NCBI RefSeq assembly: GCF_008253865.1
Contig: NZ_CP042332.1
Location: 1 to 64,000, forward strand
Length of the DNA stretch: 64,000 bases
Source of the DNA: Bosea sp. F3-2
Lineage (GTDB): Bacteria > Pseudomonadota > Alphaproteobacteria > Rhizobiales > Beijerinckiaceae
Direction: 5' to 3'
The translations under genes and the position numbers were made by a program. Below are positions 18,991-27,602 of the stretch, one piece after another; position 1 is the stretch's first letter; each line of letters starts with the position of its first letter. The notes under the pieces were generated by a model. That model was not told the DNA's origin, did not search any database, and saw only the letters and a list, made by a program, of their open reading frames with translations.

Positions 18991-19293
18991 ATGTCAGCCG
19001 AGCCGTTGCAGGATACCGATCCCGCGACTGAGATCGAGTGCGAGATCAATGACCTGTTCGATGAGCATGGTAGCGAACGCGCCGTGTTGAGGGCGCTGCT
19101 GCACGACTTTCACGTCCTTCTTGCTGATGCCGACCGATCCGTCAGCCCGCGAATGCGCTCATCTCCCAAAAAATCAATGAGCCCCGCCACCGCTGCGGCG
19201 GCGGCCGCCACGATGGCCGCGCCCAGGAGCCATCTCCCGGCAGTTGCCCAGCCGTCCGCACGCGTCCACCAGAAGCCCATATCGGCAAGCTAG
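18991..19293 (+). CDS. Small acidic hypothetical protein with an aberrant C-terminus
   Basis: ATG 18991 follows GAGGACGAGGACA. Residues 1-50 (TEIECEINDLFDEHGSERAV then LRALLHDFHVLLADADRSVS) have the look of a real helical protein. From about 19,140 the frame is antisense to a DUF2231 gene and reads as low-complexity Ala/Pro/Ser. I infer that a deletion joined the 5' part of this gene to the 3' part of the opposing DUF2231 gene. Function unknown. Confidence 0.4.
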   Translation: MSAEPLQDTDPATEIECEINDLFDEHGSERAVLRALLHDFHVLLADADRSVSPRMRSSPKKSMSPATAAAAAATMAAPRSHLPAVAQPSARVHQKPISAS

Positions 19294-19397
19294 GTTGCGA
19301 CCCAGAAGCCAATTGGCAGGGTAATCAGCATCGGGTGCAGCGGATGGCCGGCAAGATTTGCAGAGCTGACCGGATTTCGAGACCGAAGATCAGCCAT
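19110..19397 (-). pseudogene. DUF2231 membrane protein with premature stop
   Basis: From ATG 19397, behind GGAGGATGAA, the frame reads MADLRSRNPVSSANLAGHPL then HPMLITLPIGFWVAT and hits TAG (19292-19290). Past the stop it continues LADMGFWWTRADGWATAGRW and LLGAAIVAAAAAVAGLIDFL. HPLHPMLITLPIG and AGLIDFL are hallmark DUF2231 blocks. The 3' end is also lost at the junction near 19,140. A single base change (TTG to TAG) explains the stop. Confidence 0.65.
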
Positions 19398-19968
19398 TTC
19401 ATCCTCCAGGTGCCACCCCAGCAATCCCTAAATACGGGTCCGACTGGGGGGCTCCGCTAGGGCAGGCGAGCGAGCGCCACTCACCCACCCTTTGGGCGAA
19501 GTCACGTAGATGTCAGTCGCGCCTCATCAGGGGAACCTCAAACACCGTTCGCCATTGCGCGCTCTGCTTCGGCTCGGCGGAGGCTGTTCTCAATCGGCAG
19601 AGACGCGGCGATTTCGATATCGTCGATGGACAGATAAGTCGCAAGAACGGTGATCGCTTCGGCTATGGCGAGCCACATCCAGAATTGAAGGGCGGTCGTT
19701 CGGCGAAGGGGCGGGCGCTTCAGATCATCACCGTGCGGCCCGGTCCCTTCCTCGAATGGCTTGCCGCGCGCGATTTGCCGAACACGGCCGAGACGCGCAG
19801 GCGCTATGTCGAAGAGTTGGCGACACGGGGCCACGACGCCGCTTAGCTGCGGGAGTTTGGTCACGGTTTGAGAGGGAGTTGCGGACCTGTGCGCTGCACC
19901 AGCCCGGCCCTGTGCCAGATTCCCTGTTGCAACTGCGCCGTGCCGTGCCGAATGCATCTCGGCGAGAA
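19398..19968 (+). other. 570-bp stretch with one unassigned open frame
   Basis: A plus-strand frame without a start codon is open from at least 19,470 to the TAG at 19844-19846. It reads FDIVDGQISRKNGDRFGYGE, then PHPELKGGRSAKGRALQIIT, VRPGPFLEWLAARDLPNTAE and TRRRYVEELATRGHDAA. It looks protein-like (charged and hydrophobic residues alternate) but I do not recognise it. A minus-strand ORF (19957-19538) covers the same area and seems the weaker reading. It is probably the 3' part of a truncated gene. Confidence 0.3.
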
Positions 19969-20178
19969 TTACTCCGCCTTCAGATTTTCCGCTGAAGATT
20001 TGCCGGAACGCTTGTCCGCTACGATGTCGTAGGAGATTTTCTGCCCGTCCCGCAGTTCGCGCAGGCCAGCGCGCTCGACGGCGCTGATATGGACGAAGAC
20101 GTCCTGACCGCCATCGTCAGGCTGGATGAAGCCGAAGCCCTTAGTCGAATTGAACCATTTCACAGTGCCTGTAGCCAT
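19969..20178 (-). CDS. Cold-shock domain protein
   Basis: A 69-residue CspA-family protein: MATGTVKWFNSTKGFGFIQP contains RNP1 (KGFGFI) and DVFVHISAVE contains RNP2 (VFVH). AAGGAGGCGCCCT precedes the ATG at 20178. It binds single-stranded RNA/DNA and helps keep RNA unfolded. It is monocistronic here. Confidence 0.96.
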   Translation of the reverse strand: MATGTVKWFNSTKGFGFIQPDDGGQDVFVHISAVERAGLRELRDGQKISYDIVADKRSGKSSAENLKAE

Positions 20179-20449
20179 AGGGCGCCTCCTTGATCGGCGC
20201 CAGAATGTCCGTGCGCCTTAGCCGTGGCAAGAATTATCAGCCGTGGATCCACTTCCGCTAGTTGCCGAGCGTCTGCGAGTGACGTTGCGCAGCAGTCCGC
20301 GACGGAGAGGCTTTCGGAGCACGCTGGTCGAGCCAGCGGCCTGCCAGTTCTGCCGACCGGGTGGCGGCAACCGGAGAACCGTTCCTTTGCCCTGCGCAGC
20401 GCTGGATGCAGCAACCGAACGAGCTCGATCGCTGCATCCACGCTGAGGC

Positions 20450-20536
20450 TTATTCGATGACGTCGACGACCTGGCGGCTTTGCGGATCGACGATGAGAAC
20501 GTCGTCGCCGATCAGCGTGTAATGATAACGGACGCG
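20450..20536 (-). pseudogene. DUF1236-like protein, last ~28 codons only
   Basis: The minus frame ends RVRYHYTLIGDDVLIVDPQS, RQVVDVIE and TAA (20452-20450). This Y-x-Y-x(3-4)-V-LVDP-x-R-x-V-V-x-V pattern is the C-terminal repeat of small periplasmic DUF1236 proteins of Hyphomicrobiales. No upstream part or signal peptide is found in frame, so it is a remnant. Confidence 0.4.
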
Positions 20537-20865
20537 CCTTGCCTATATCGTTGCGAGCTTCGCGCATGTCGCGCACGACGAGGCTGACCTCGTTCGCCGT
20601 ACCCTGGATCGATACCAGCAGAAACCGGATTAGCCATCCGCGGTTAGGAACCGGGCCGCGGCCGACCTCGGCACACAATCGCGTAAATCCGAGCAATCGA
20701 AATCCTTCGGCCTGAACTGAAAATTGTGGAAGCCTCGCTGGCGAGAGAGAGGCGTCGAGTTTATATTGCCATCGATAATAGCGAATCGATTTGTCTTCGT
20801 TGAAGATAATAGGCAGCTAATTCCGAATTCTGCGGAGCGCTTCGCCGACATTGCAGGAGAGCACA

Positions 20866-21294
20866 ATGTCAGAGAACAATGATACTCTGGTCGGTCTGGT
20901 AGCCGATATTGTTTCTGCCTACGTCTCGAACAATAGCGTGCCTGCAGCTGAGCTTCCGAACCTGATTGCAACGACCTACGCAGCGATGACGGGATTGGGC
21001 TCGGAGAGCGCCACACCGACGATCGAGGAAAAGCCCACGCCGGCAGTCGCGATCAAGAAGTCGATCACTGCGGAGTACATCATCAGTCTCGAGGACGGAA
21101 AGAAGTTCAAGTCGCTGAAGCGGCACCTTCGCACCGCCTATGACATGTCGCCCGAGCAGTACCGGGCGCGTTGGGGGCTCCCGGCCGACTATCCGATGGT
21201 TGCGCCGGCATATGCTGAAGCACGTTCGAACCTGGCCAAGAAAATGGGCCTGGGTCAGCAGCGCCGGAAAGCGCCTCGGGGCAAGGCCGCCTGA
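20866..21294 (+). CDS. MucR/Ros-family transcriptional regulator lacking two zinc ligands
   Basis: A 142-residue protein starting MSENNDTLVGLVADIVSAYV after GCAGGAGAGCACA. The C-terminal DNA-binding block reads AEYIISLEDGKKFKSLKRHL, RTAYDMSPEQYRARWGLPAD and YPMVAPAYAEARSNLAKKMG, which is clearly MucR. The usual Cys before LEDGKK is Ser here and the last His (RTHY) is Ala, so a Ros-type zinc site cannot form; the fold may be kept by other contacts, as in known zinc-free members. The family binds AT-rich sites and controls polysaccharide, motility and cell-cycle genes. Confidence 0.92.
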   Translation: MSENNDTLVGLVADIVSAYVSNNSVPAAELPNLIATTYAAMTGLGSESATPTIEEKPTPAVAIKKSITAEYIISLEDGKKFKSLKRHLRTAYDMSPEQYRARWGLPADYPMVAPAYAEARSNLAKKMGLGQQRRKAPRGKAA

Positions 21295-21313
21295 GCCATC
21301 CAAAATGGAGGCG

Positions 21314-21500
21314 CTATAGCAGCGAGAGCTGTTGATCGGTCGCCGAGCTCGCCGCTGCTTCATTGAGCGTCGAAACGGTAACGCCGATCAGCCTGATACC
21401 TTTCATAACCGGGAATAGGGGATCGAGAAGCGCGACGGCGAGCTCCTCGACGTCCGCTGGGCTGGTGAACGGCTCTGAGATTGTCCGGCTCCGCGTCATG
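21314..21500 (-). pseudogene. DNA polymerase IV (dinB) C-terminal fragment
   Basis: The minus frame reads TRSRTISEPFTSPADVEELA, VALLDPLFPVMKGIRLIGVT and VSTLNEAAASSATDQQLSLL. This is the little-finger domain and the clamp-binding tail (QLSLL) of Y-family polymerase IV. The palm and finger domains are missing; sequence upstream of 21,500 is unrelated. It cannot be functional. Confidence 0.7.
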
Positions 21501-21632
21501 CCGGCAGCAAATGACGCGATTGGAAATTGCAGTTGATAGGCGGCAGCAATCCGCCCTTCCAACCATCTCAAACAACGCCTACTATTCACAGGCATCCAAG
21601 CGCTCCTGGCCCAAAAAGGGGAGGGACGGCTC

Positions 21633-22037
21633 ATGGACAACATCGACGCCAAGCTGAATACTTTTCAACCTCAGATGCTCAGCATCTTCCGGATCCTGTT
21701 TGGGCTACTTATCCTTCAACACGGTTTTTCGAAATGGTTCGGATTTCCGATCCCTGGCCCTGCCAATATCCAGCTGCTGACAATGTTTGGCATCGCGGGC
21801 GTCATCGAACTGATCGCTGGCTCTTTGCTCGTCGTCGGATTGTTCACGCGCTACGCAGCCTTTTTCGTGGCAGGTTACACTGCAGTCGGATACTGGACCG
21901 TGCATTTCCCACGCGGCTGGACCCCGATGGGCAATAGTGGCAGCCTGATCACGGCCTTTTGCTTCGCCGCCCTGCTTCTCGTCTTCTTTGGTGGCGGGCC
22001 GTGGAGCCTCGACGCCGCGCTTCGAAAGCGCAACTAG
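21633..22037 (+). CDS. DoxX-family membrane protein
   Basis: A 134-residue protein with four hydrophobic segments. It shows the DoxX blocks SIFRILFGLLILQHGFSKWF, GVIELIAGSLLVVGLFTRYA and FFGGGPWSLDAALRKRN, the last being the usual DoxX end. GGGGAGGGACGGCTC precedes the ATG at 21633. DoxX proteins are inner-membrane proteins linked to thiol and redox homeostasis; the exact partner is unknown. The gene stands alone. Confidence 0.93.
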   Translation: MDNIDAKLNTFQPQMLSIFRILFGLLILQHGFSKWFGFPIPGPANIQLLTMFGIAGVIELIAGSLLVVGLFTRYAAFFVAGYTAVGYWTVHFPRGWTPMGNSGSLITAFCFAALLLVFFGGGPWSLDAALRKRN

Positions 22038-22637
22038 TCGGATAGTCGCCGAGCGTTTGCTGCGGGGCACGAGTCTGGAAGTGGTCGCCCAATGCAGACC
22101 TTGGAAACGTCCGCTTCTCTAATCGGGCAGATGGGTCAAGCTCGGATTGCACCTTTGCGCCGGGGTCTCGTTCACGCGGGTCACGCTTCTCTTCGCAGTC
22201 TGGTGGCTTCTGTCGAGCGAAGCCGCTGCACGCATGCATCGGATAGGGTCTGGAGAGCCTCGCTGTTGGACGCGCTTTGAAGTGCAGCAGACGTTTGCGG
22301 CTTCATCCATCCCGTCGTCCGCGTGGGACGATCCCGGCCATGATCGCTGGAAAGCTGTGGTCAGGTCATGCTGCAGCCTCCGATCCCAGGCGGAAGTCGG
22401 TACCGTCGGCCCACATGCGATGGAGCAGGACCGCAATCTTGCGGGCGACGGCGACGATAGCGCGCCGACGGCCCTTCGTCTTCATGAGCCTGACACCCCA
22501 AGCCTTGAGGCTCGACCAGGTGATCGAGCGCATCAGTAGGCGTAGGCCATCCAAAAGCACTCCGGCGTAACTCACTGATTTCTCTCATGAGTCGCACTTG
22601 GAAATGGAATCCACCGGCCTACACAAATTGTCAGAAC
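22038..22637 (-). mobile_element. IS110-family 3' remnant and flanking debris
   Basis: On the minus strand, 22560-22366 encodes the C-terminal end of an IS110/IS1111 transposase: WSSLKAWGVRLMKTKGRRRA then IVAVARKIAVLLHRMWADGT. It stops at TGA 22368-22366. The ~330 bp beyond, down to the DoxX stop, has no gene and probably is the noncoding tail of the element. No start or catalytic domain remains. Confidence 0.65.
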
Positions 22638-24200
22638 CCGTTAGACAAGTCTCTTCGTGTCCTCATTAGAGATGTCACCAGTTGAATGCGCCGATGTCAC
22701 CTGAGACAGATCTTCAGGAAAACTCTAGCAGCGCGGCGGAGCTGGTCAGGGTTGCTCAGCCGCGCTGCGGTGTCATACCGGGAGCCTTAGATTTTTGCTG
22801 CGAGAGTGAATTTAACCCCAAGCGATCAGCCCGCCTTGAAGAGGCTCTTGCCCTGGCCCTGCCGTCGTGGCGCACGGCCGCTGCGCTTCATGTTGAGCTC
22901 CTTCTGGCGCTCGGCGATGTAGGCCAGAACCGGCCCGAGCCGCTTGTTCTCGACGATTGCGGCCTGATCAACCTGCTGTACCTTGTCGAAAGTCCGATAG
23001 GGCAGGTCGAGGCCCTGGTGCCGGATCGCAAATCGACCATCCGGATAGTCGTAAATCGTCACGCGCTGGCGGGCGAGGGGGCGCGTCACCGGCGTTGGCT
23101 CAAGGATGAAAAGCATCTTGTCGTATTGAAGCGTCAGGTTCTGCGAGACCGTCCGCTCCTCCTTCCAGGCAAAGGCCTCGTCGATATCATCGTCCCCGGC
23201 GAGCGGACGATGCAGGTCTTTGTCGTTGAACGGCACCTTGGCGAAGCGCCGGTTGAAGTCCTCCATGAAGCCCGGCAGGAAGGCGTTCCCGGCCTCGAGC
23301 GATGAGACCCCGGCGAGCCGCAGCTCCTTCACCAGCCGGTCCTGTAGCGTGCCATTGGCGCGCTCGACCCGGCCTTTGGCCTGCGGGACATTGGCACAGA
23401 TGATGTCGATGTTGAGCTGATCCAGCGCCCGGCCGAACTGGGTCATGCCATTGCCGCCGGTCGCACCGACCTTGTTGACCCGAAACGTCGCGTGCTTGTC
23501 AGAGTAGAACGCGACCGGCTTGCCGTGGCGCTGCAAATAGCTCCGCGTCGCAGCAAAATAGTCGAAGGTCGACTCCGCCGTGACGAATTGCAGATGCATC
23601 AGCCGGCTGGTCGCATCGTCGATGAAGACGAGCAGGGTGCATTGCGGGCCACGGTCCTCAAACCACCAATGCTGCGAGCCGTCGATCTGGACGAGCTCGC
23701 CGACGCAATCGCGCCGGTAGCGCGGCTGGTGCACCGGCTTGAGCCGCTCCCGACGATCGCGCCAGATCCCGTCGGCGATCATCCAGCGCCGCACCGTCTC
23801 GACGCCCAACCGCAGCCCATGCCGTTCCGCGAGCTTCTCCGCCGCCAGCGTCGGCCCGAAATCCGGATAGTTCGCCCGGATCAGCGCCAGGGCATGCGTT
23901 CGCACCATCGCTGGGTAGGATCGATTGCTCCGGTTGCCGCGCTTCCGCGAGACCAGCGCTGCCGGACCGCGTGCCCGGTACGCCCGCAGCAGCCGAAACA
24001 CGTGCCGGCGCGTCAGACGCAGCAACTGCGCCGCCTCAGTCGCCGAAATCCGCTCCGCCACGACATCCCGCAGCACCTGAACCCGGTCGAGTTCGGCAGG
24101 GCTCATCGACACCACCGTCATCACGCAAAGCTCCCAGCAAGCCAGCACTCAGCACGAGTGACATCTCTAACGGGGAGACCGGTGACCTTTCTAACGGGGG
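22638..24200 (-). mobile_element. ISNCY-type insertion sequence
   Basis: About 1.56 kb with one complete transposase. Both ends carry CCCGTTAGA outermost and TTAGAGATGTCAC about 30 bp further in (22666-22678; reverse complement GTGACATCTCTAA at 24158-24170). CCTACACAAAT occurs just outside both ends (22618-22628 and 24201-24211) and may reflect the target site or part of longer ends. Confidence 0.8.
22826..24121 (-). CDS. ISNCY-family transposase (integrase-core DDE)
   Basis: A 431-residue protein. It begins with a helix-turn-helix region (RISATEAAQLLRLTRRHVFR) and a second DNA-binding part. The integrase core follows with ELVQIDGSQHWWFEDRGP (first Asp), FIDDATSRLMHLQFV, VAFYSDKHATFRV (second Asp) and NVPQAKGRVERANGTLQDRL (Glu). 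The C-terminus is basic (MKRSGRAPRRQGQGKS). I start it at ATG 24121; the frame is open to 24148. No damage is seen, so it could be active. Confidence 0.92.
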   Translation of the reverse strand: MTVVSMSPAELDRVQVLRDVVAERISATEAAQLLRLTRRHVFRLLRAYRARGPAALVSRKRGNRSNRSYPAMVRTHALALIRANYPDFGPTLAAEKLAERHGLRLGVETVRRWMIADGIWRDRRERLKPVHQPRYRRDCVGELVQIDGSQHWWFEDRGPQCTLLVFIDDATSRLMHLQFVTAESTFDYFAATRSYLQRHGKPVAFYSDKHATFRVNKVGATGGNGMTQFGRALDQLNIDIICANVPQAKGRVERANGTLQDRLVKELRLAGVSSLEAGNAFLPGFMEDFNRRFAKVPFNDKDLHRPLAGDDDIDEAFAWKEERTVSQNLTLQYDKMLFILEPTPVTRPLARQRVTIYDYPDGRFAIRHQGLDLPYRTFDKVQQVDQAAIVENKRLGPVLAYIAERQKELNMKRSGRAPRRQGQGKSLFKAG

Positions 24201-24211
24201 CCTACACAAAT

Positions 24212-24894
24212 GATTCGCATAAGGTTTGTTATGGAACTTACTAGCGGCCCGAGTTCTGTGCCCCCGTCAGATCGAAACAAGCGCGATCCCGTTGGTCCGC
24301 GTCGGCACAAGTATGAAACACCTGCGGCTCGACGACTGAACGCAAAACAGATCGCTTGTCCTCGTGTCTGAAAACGAAGGCATAATGTTGCCTCGATTTC
24401 ACGTTGAGTTCCACAATCAAGAAAAACGCCCGGCTCGGCCGGGCGTTTTTGCGTGAGGGGAAGCGAGGTGGCCCTATTGTGATTCAGGTGGCCGGTTAGT
24501 TCGCGATCGCAGGCCGATGAAGTCAGCCGGCCTACTTCTCATTGAAACTCGCCGTGATAGACGTCGGATGCTGGCCCCTACGGGCTCCGACTACCGCTCA
24601 ATAGGCCTCCTCTGATGGCGTTTCCGTCAAGAAATCGCTGTACGAAGCCCTAACACCCGACCTTGACCAATCTCAAGGCGCGCTCACTTGGTGTCCGCTT
24701 CAGACTAGCGGGCCAATGTCTGGAACTGGCGCGACGTCGACCCAACCTCGATCGCTCGGCATCCGTCGACTGCCGACCACGTGTGGGCTGATCGGTACCA
24801 AAGCCCATCGGGTCGGCACCGCGCCGCCAACAGACTAAGGATGGGCTTCTGGTGAGCCGCCTGTGCTATGAAGAGAGCTCAACGGGAGGGGGAG
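24212..24894. other. 680-bp intergenic region, no gene recognised
   Basis: It contains a strong terminator-like hairpin (24422-24450) and otherwise no supported gene. A 53-codon ORF starting at 24210 (MIRIRFVMELTSGPSSVPPS) and ending at 24371 has no features that argue for translation. No tRNA fold was found by eye. The region separates the mosaic part of the window from the intact catabolic island. Confidence 0.4.
24422..24450. terminator. Bidirectional intrinsic terminator
   Basis: AAAAACGCCCGGC-TCG-GCCGGGCGTTTTT: a perfect GC stem flanked by A and T runs, able to stop transcription from either side. No gene ends immediately before it, which suggests that the gene it served has been lost. 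Confidence 0.85.
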
Positions 24895-25104
24895 ATGGGT
24901 GACAAAACATTCGATCCCGAGGAACGTAAGAGGGCGAAACAGCGAGCTCGAACCCAGGACGATGCGCGGCTACAGGAAGATCCTGCGGCGAGGCCCGAGC
25001 TCGAACGTCGTAACGGCATGTTCTCTGGATTTGATCCTTCGAAAATGCGTCTCGGGAGGAGGCGAACGCCCTATCGCCATGGCAAATCGGCTGGAACCGA
25101 GTAG
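24895..25104 (+). CDS. Small basic hypothetical protein, 69 residues
   Basis: ATG 24895 follows ACGGGAGGGGGAG, a good ribosome site. The protein reads MGDKTFDPEERKRAKQRART, then QDDARLQEDPAARPELERRN and a Lys/Arg-rich end. It is charged, probably partly disordered, and without known relatives to my knowledge. A nucleic-acid-associated role is possible from the charge only. Confidence 0.45.
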   Translation: MGDKTFDPEERKRAKQRARTQDDARLQEDPAARPELERRNGMFSGFDPSKMRLGRRRTPYRHGKSAGTE

Positions 25105-25249
25105 CTCCTCCTTGATTCGCTCCCCGCTGGTTGGCGAAATTCTACACCCAGCACATGCGGCACCCCGCCGCTGCGACCGGCCCGACCATCGAGATTCCGG
25201 GGCCAGCGATACTTGCGTCGGCGGCGGGGCAAAGCCCAACTTTGTGTGA

Positions 25250-26515
25250 TTAAAGCACGCTCTCCAGCGCTTCCACCAACTGGTCGGCATGGTCCTGCGA
25301 GAAAATCATCGGTGGGCGGATCTTTAGAAGGTTGCGGCCGGCTCCGGTGATGCCAACGAGCACACCGCGCTGCAGCAGTCCCTCGATCAGCACGCGCGCA
25401 ATCTCCGGTGCTGGCACCTGGCTCGCACGATCCCTGACGACCTCTACCCCGACAAACAGGCCGGTGCCGCGGACATCGCCGATGCGTTCGTCCCGATCCA
25501 TCAACCGGGCGAGCCGGCCGCGCAGATAGGCGCCGACCTGAAGTGCGTTCTGCTGCAGACCCTCCTCCCGCAACACGTCGAGCACAGCGATGCCGGCTGC
25601 GGCGACGACCTGGTTGCCGCCGAAGGTGTTGAAATAGCGTTCAGTCTTCAAAAAACCTTCGACCAGCTCCGGTCGGGTTATGACCACGGCGAGCGGCAGA
25701 CCGTTGCCCATGGGCTTCGCCATGGTGACGATATCAGGCGTGATCCCGGCATGCTGGAAGCCCCAGAAATGCGTACCTGTGCGTCCAAGCGCCGACTGGA
25801 CCTCGTCGGCGATGATCAGTGCGCCCGACTTGCGAACCTCGGCGATCGCTTCGTTGAGATATCCAGCGGGTGGGCTGTAAAGACCGTCGCTGGCGAAGAC
25901 GGGGCAGGCGAAATACGCAGCCGGCCGGTGCCCACGCTCGGCGAGGCCGACGATCGCCCGGCGATATTGTTCGGCATACTCAGATGCCGTCAGTTTCGGC
26001 GTCCTGTCGCCAATGCCGCGGTGCTCAGGCGCAGGCACGGTCGCGACCCAGGCTTGCTGGCGTTCGGTAGGAATCGTCGAGGAATCGAGTGCGCCGATGA
26101 TGGTCGAATTGCCGTGGAAGGCCGAGCGGGTGATCAGCGCACCGCTTCCGCCGGAATTGGCCATAGCGATCCGCCAGGCTAGCTCGTTCGCCTCGGTCCC
26201 CGAGCAGACGAACATGCAGACCTTGAGCGGATCCGGCATGGTCTCGGCCAGGCGCTCGGCATAGTCGACGATCAATTCACTGGGGTAGCGGGTGTTGGAG
26301 TTGAAGGTCGCGAGCTGGCGGCTCGCCGCTTCGACCACGCGCGGGTGGCAATGGCCGACATGGGGGACGTTGTTGTAGGCGTCGAGATAGCGCTTGCCGT
26401 TCTCGTCAGTCACCCAGACGCCCTCGCCGCGCACCGGCACGAATGGGGTTTGGTAGAATTGCTTGTACATCGGCCCGAGCAGGCGGGCGCGGCGTTCCAT
26501 CAGCGTGTCGTACAT
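25250..26515 (-). CDS. Class III aminotransferase-fold PLP enzyme, likely phospholyase type
   Basis: A 421-residue PLP enzyme. Visible are VTDENGKRYLDAYNNVPHVG, FVCSGTEANELAWRIA, IIADEVQSALGRTGTHFWG and the PLP lysine in TMAKPMGNGLPLAVV. ATG 26515 was chosen (GGAAAGAAG upstream). Members that sit beside or are fused to an APH-fold kinase are phospholyases: they split phosphorylated amino alcohols (ethanolamine phosphate, phosphohydroxylysine) into aldehyde, ammonia and phosphate. The kinase gene lies 25 bp upstream here, so I prefer phospholyase over transaminase. It is the last gene of the operon starting at 29701. Confidence 0.8.
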   Translation of the reverse strand: MYDTLMERRARLLGPMYKQFYQTPFVPVRGEGVWVTDENGKRYLDAYNNVPHVGHCHPRVVEAASRQLATFNSNTRYPSELIVDYAERLAETMPDPLKVCMFVCSGTEANELAWRIAMANSGGSGALITRSAFHGNSTIIGALDSSTIPTERQQAWVATVPAPEHRGIGDRTPKLTASEYAEQYRRAIVGLAERGHRPAAYFACPVFASDGLYSPPAGYLNEAIAEVRKSGALIIADEVQSALGRTGTHFWGFQHAGITPDIVTMAKPMGNGLPLAVVITRPELVEGFLKTERYFNTFGGNQVVAAAGIAVLDVLREEGLQQNALQVGAYLRGRLARLMDRDERIGDVRGTGLFVGVEVVRDRASQVPAPEIARVLIEGLLQRGVLVGITGAGRNLLKIRPPMIFSQDHADQLVEALESVL

Positions 26516-26540
26516 GGCAAACTTCTTTCCGGAGGAGAGT

Positions 26541-27602
26541 TCAGTGGCCGCCGAGGCGCGCGGCCTCGGCCAGGCGTTCGGCGGTCTCGGACAAGGACAC
26601 CGCATCGCAGCGGGCGAGCGCTTCCCAGCCGAAGCGGCTGACATCGTCGCGATAGGACGTCGTCGCGGCAGGGTTGGCCTGGCGGCGCCACGAGACGATG
26701 AGCTCGCGCGTCGCGAGCCGCGCTTGTACGAGTACCGGCAGCACCGCGATTTCGTTCGCTTCGAGCGGCAGGAGCCGGGCATAACCCTTCACCACCTGCG
26801 CCATCGCGCTCATCGGATCGGCCTCACGGTAAAGCAGATGCGCGGAGGCGATCGCGACCTCGGCGACACGTATCGTCTCGATCATGTCGCCAAAATCGAT
26901 GATGCCGGAGACCGAGCCATCCTGCGGCCGGAGCAGCAGATTGGCCTGGTTGAGGTCGTTGTGGACGACTTGTCGTGGCAGTGCCGGCAGAAGCGGCCCG
27001 ACCGTCGTAGTAAAGCGGTCGAGCACGCGCGCGGCCGTCGCCTTGCGCTGATCGGTATCGAGGAAGGCGATCTTCTCGCGCAGGCTGGTGACGTGGACAA
27101 GATCCCAGATGAAGGCCCGGTTCGCGGCGGGATGCTCGAAATCGGCCAGGGCGCGATCGAGCCGCGCCGCCAGCATGCCGATCTCGACGCGCTGGACTCG
27201 CGACAGCTTGCTGCCGAGCACAGGCTCGCCCGGCAGATAGGTCAGGACGCGCAGCAGATAGCGCTGGCCGCCACTTTCATGGGCGACGATGGTGCTGCCG
27301 TCGCGAGCGGCAACTACGCGCGGCACCGGCAGGGCCGGATCGGTCCGTGCCAGATGAGTGAGCGCTGCGTTCTGGAAGGCGAGCTCCTCCACGCTTTCGG
27401 AGTTGCCGCAGACTTTGAAGACGAAGTCCTGGCCATCTGCGCAGGCGACATGGAGGTTGAGGTCGCGCTCGCCGCTGATCCGCGCGAACGAGCCGCTGAT
27501 CCCGAAATGCTCGCGCAGCATCGCGGCCAGTTCGTCGCCAGCGAACTGGGGCAGCGGCGCCATCAGCGCGTCGTCCAGAGCGGGCGCAGCAAGACCGCTC
27601 AC
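26541..27602 (-). CDS. APH-fold kinase, hydroxylysine/ethanolamine-kinase-like
   Basis: A 353-residue small-molecule kinase of the aminoglycoside-phosphotransferase/choline-kinase fold. The catalytic loop is VVHNDLNQANLLL and the metal-binding block is SGIIDFGDMIETIRVAEVAI. The HNDLN pattern, rather than HGDLH, is typical of hydroxylysine kinase (AGPHD1) relatives. The start is GTG 27602, overlapping the TGA of the amidohydrolase gene (GTGA); ATG 27563 is an alternative. It probably phosphorylates the hydroxyl group of a small amino alcohol, whose phosphate the next gene product would remove. Confidence 0.82.
   Translation of the reverse strand: MSGLAAPALDDALMAPLPQFAGDELAAMLREHFGISGSFARISGERDLNLHVACADGQDFVFKVCGNSESVEELAFQNAALTHLARTDPALPVPRVVAARDGSTIVAHESGGQRYLLRVLTYLPGEPVLGSKLSRVQRVEIGMLAARLDRALADFEHPAANRAFIWDLVHVTSLREKIAFLDTDQRKATAARVLDRFTTTVGPLLPALPRQVVHNDLNQANLLLRPQDGSVSGIIDFGDMIETIRVAEVAIASAHLLYREADPMSAMAQVVKGYARLLPLEANEIAVLPVLVQARLATRELIVSWRRQANPAATTSYRDDVSRFGWEALARCDAVSLSETAERLAEAARLGGH

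Noticed and set aside
24200..24870. tRNA or other stable RNA gene in the long gap
   Set aside because: No cloverleaf with a T-loop GTTCGA-type sequence was found by eye on either strand; only the terminator hairpin is convincing.
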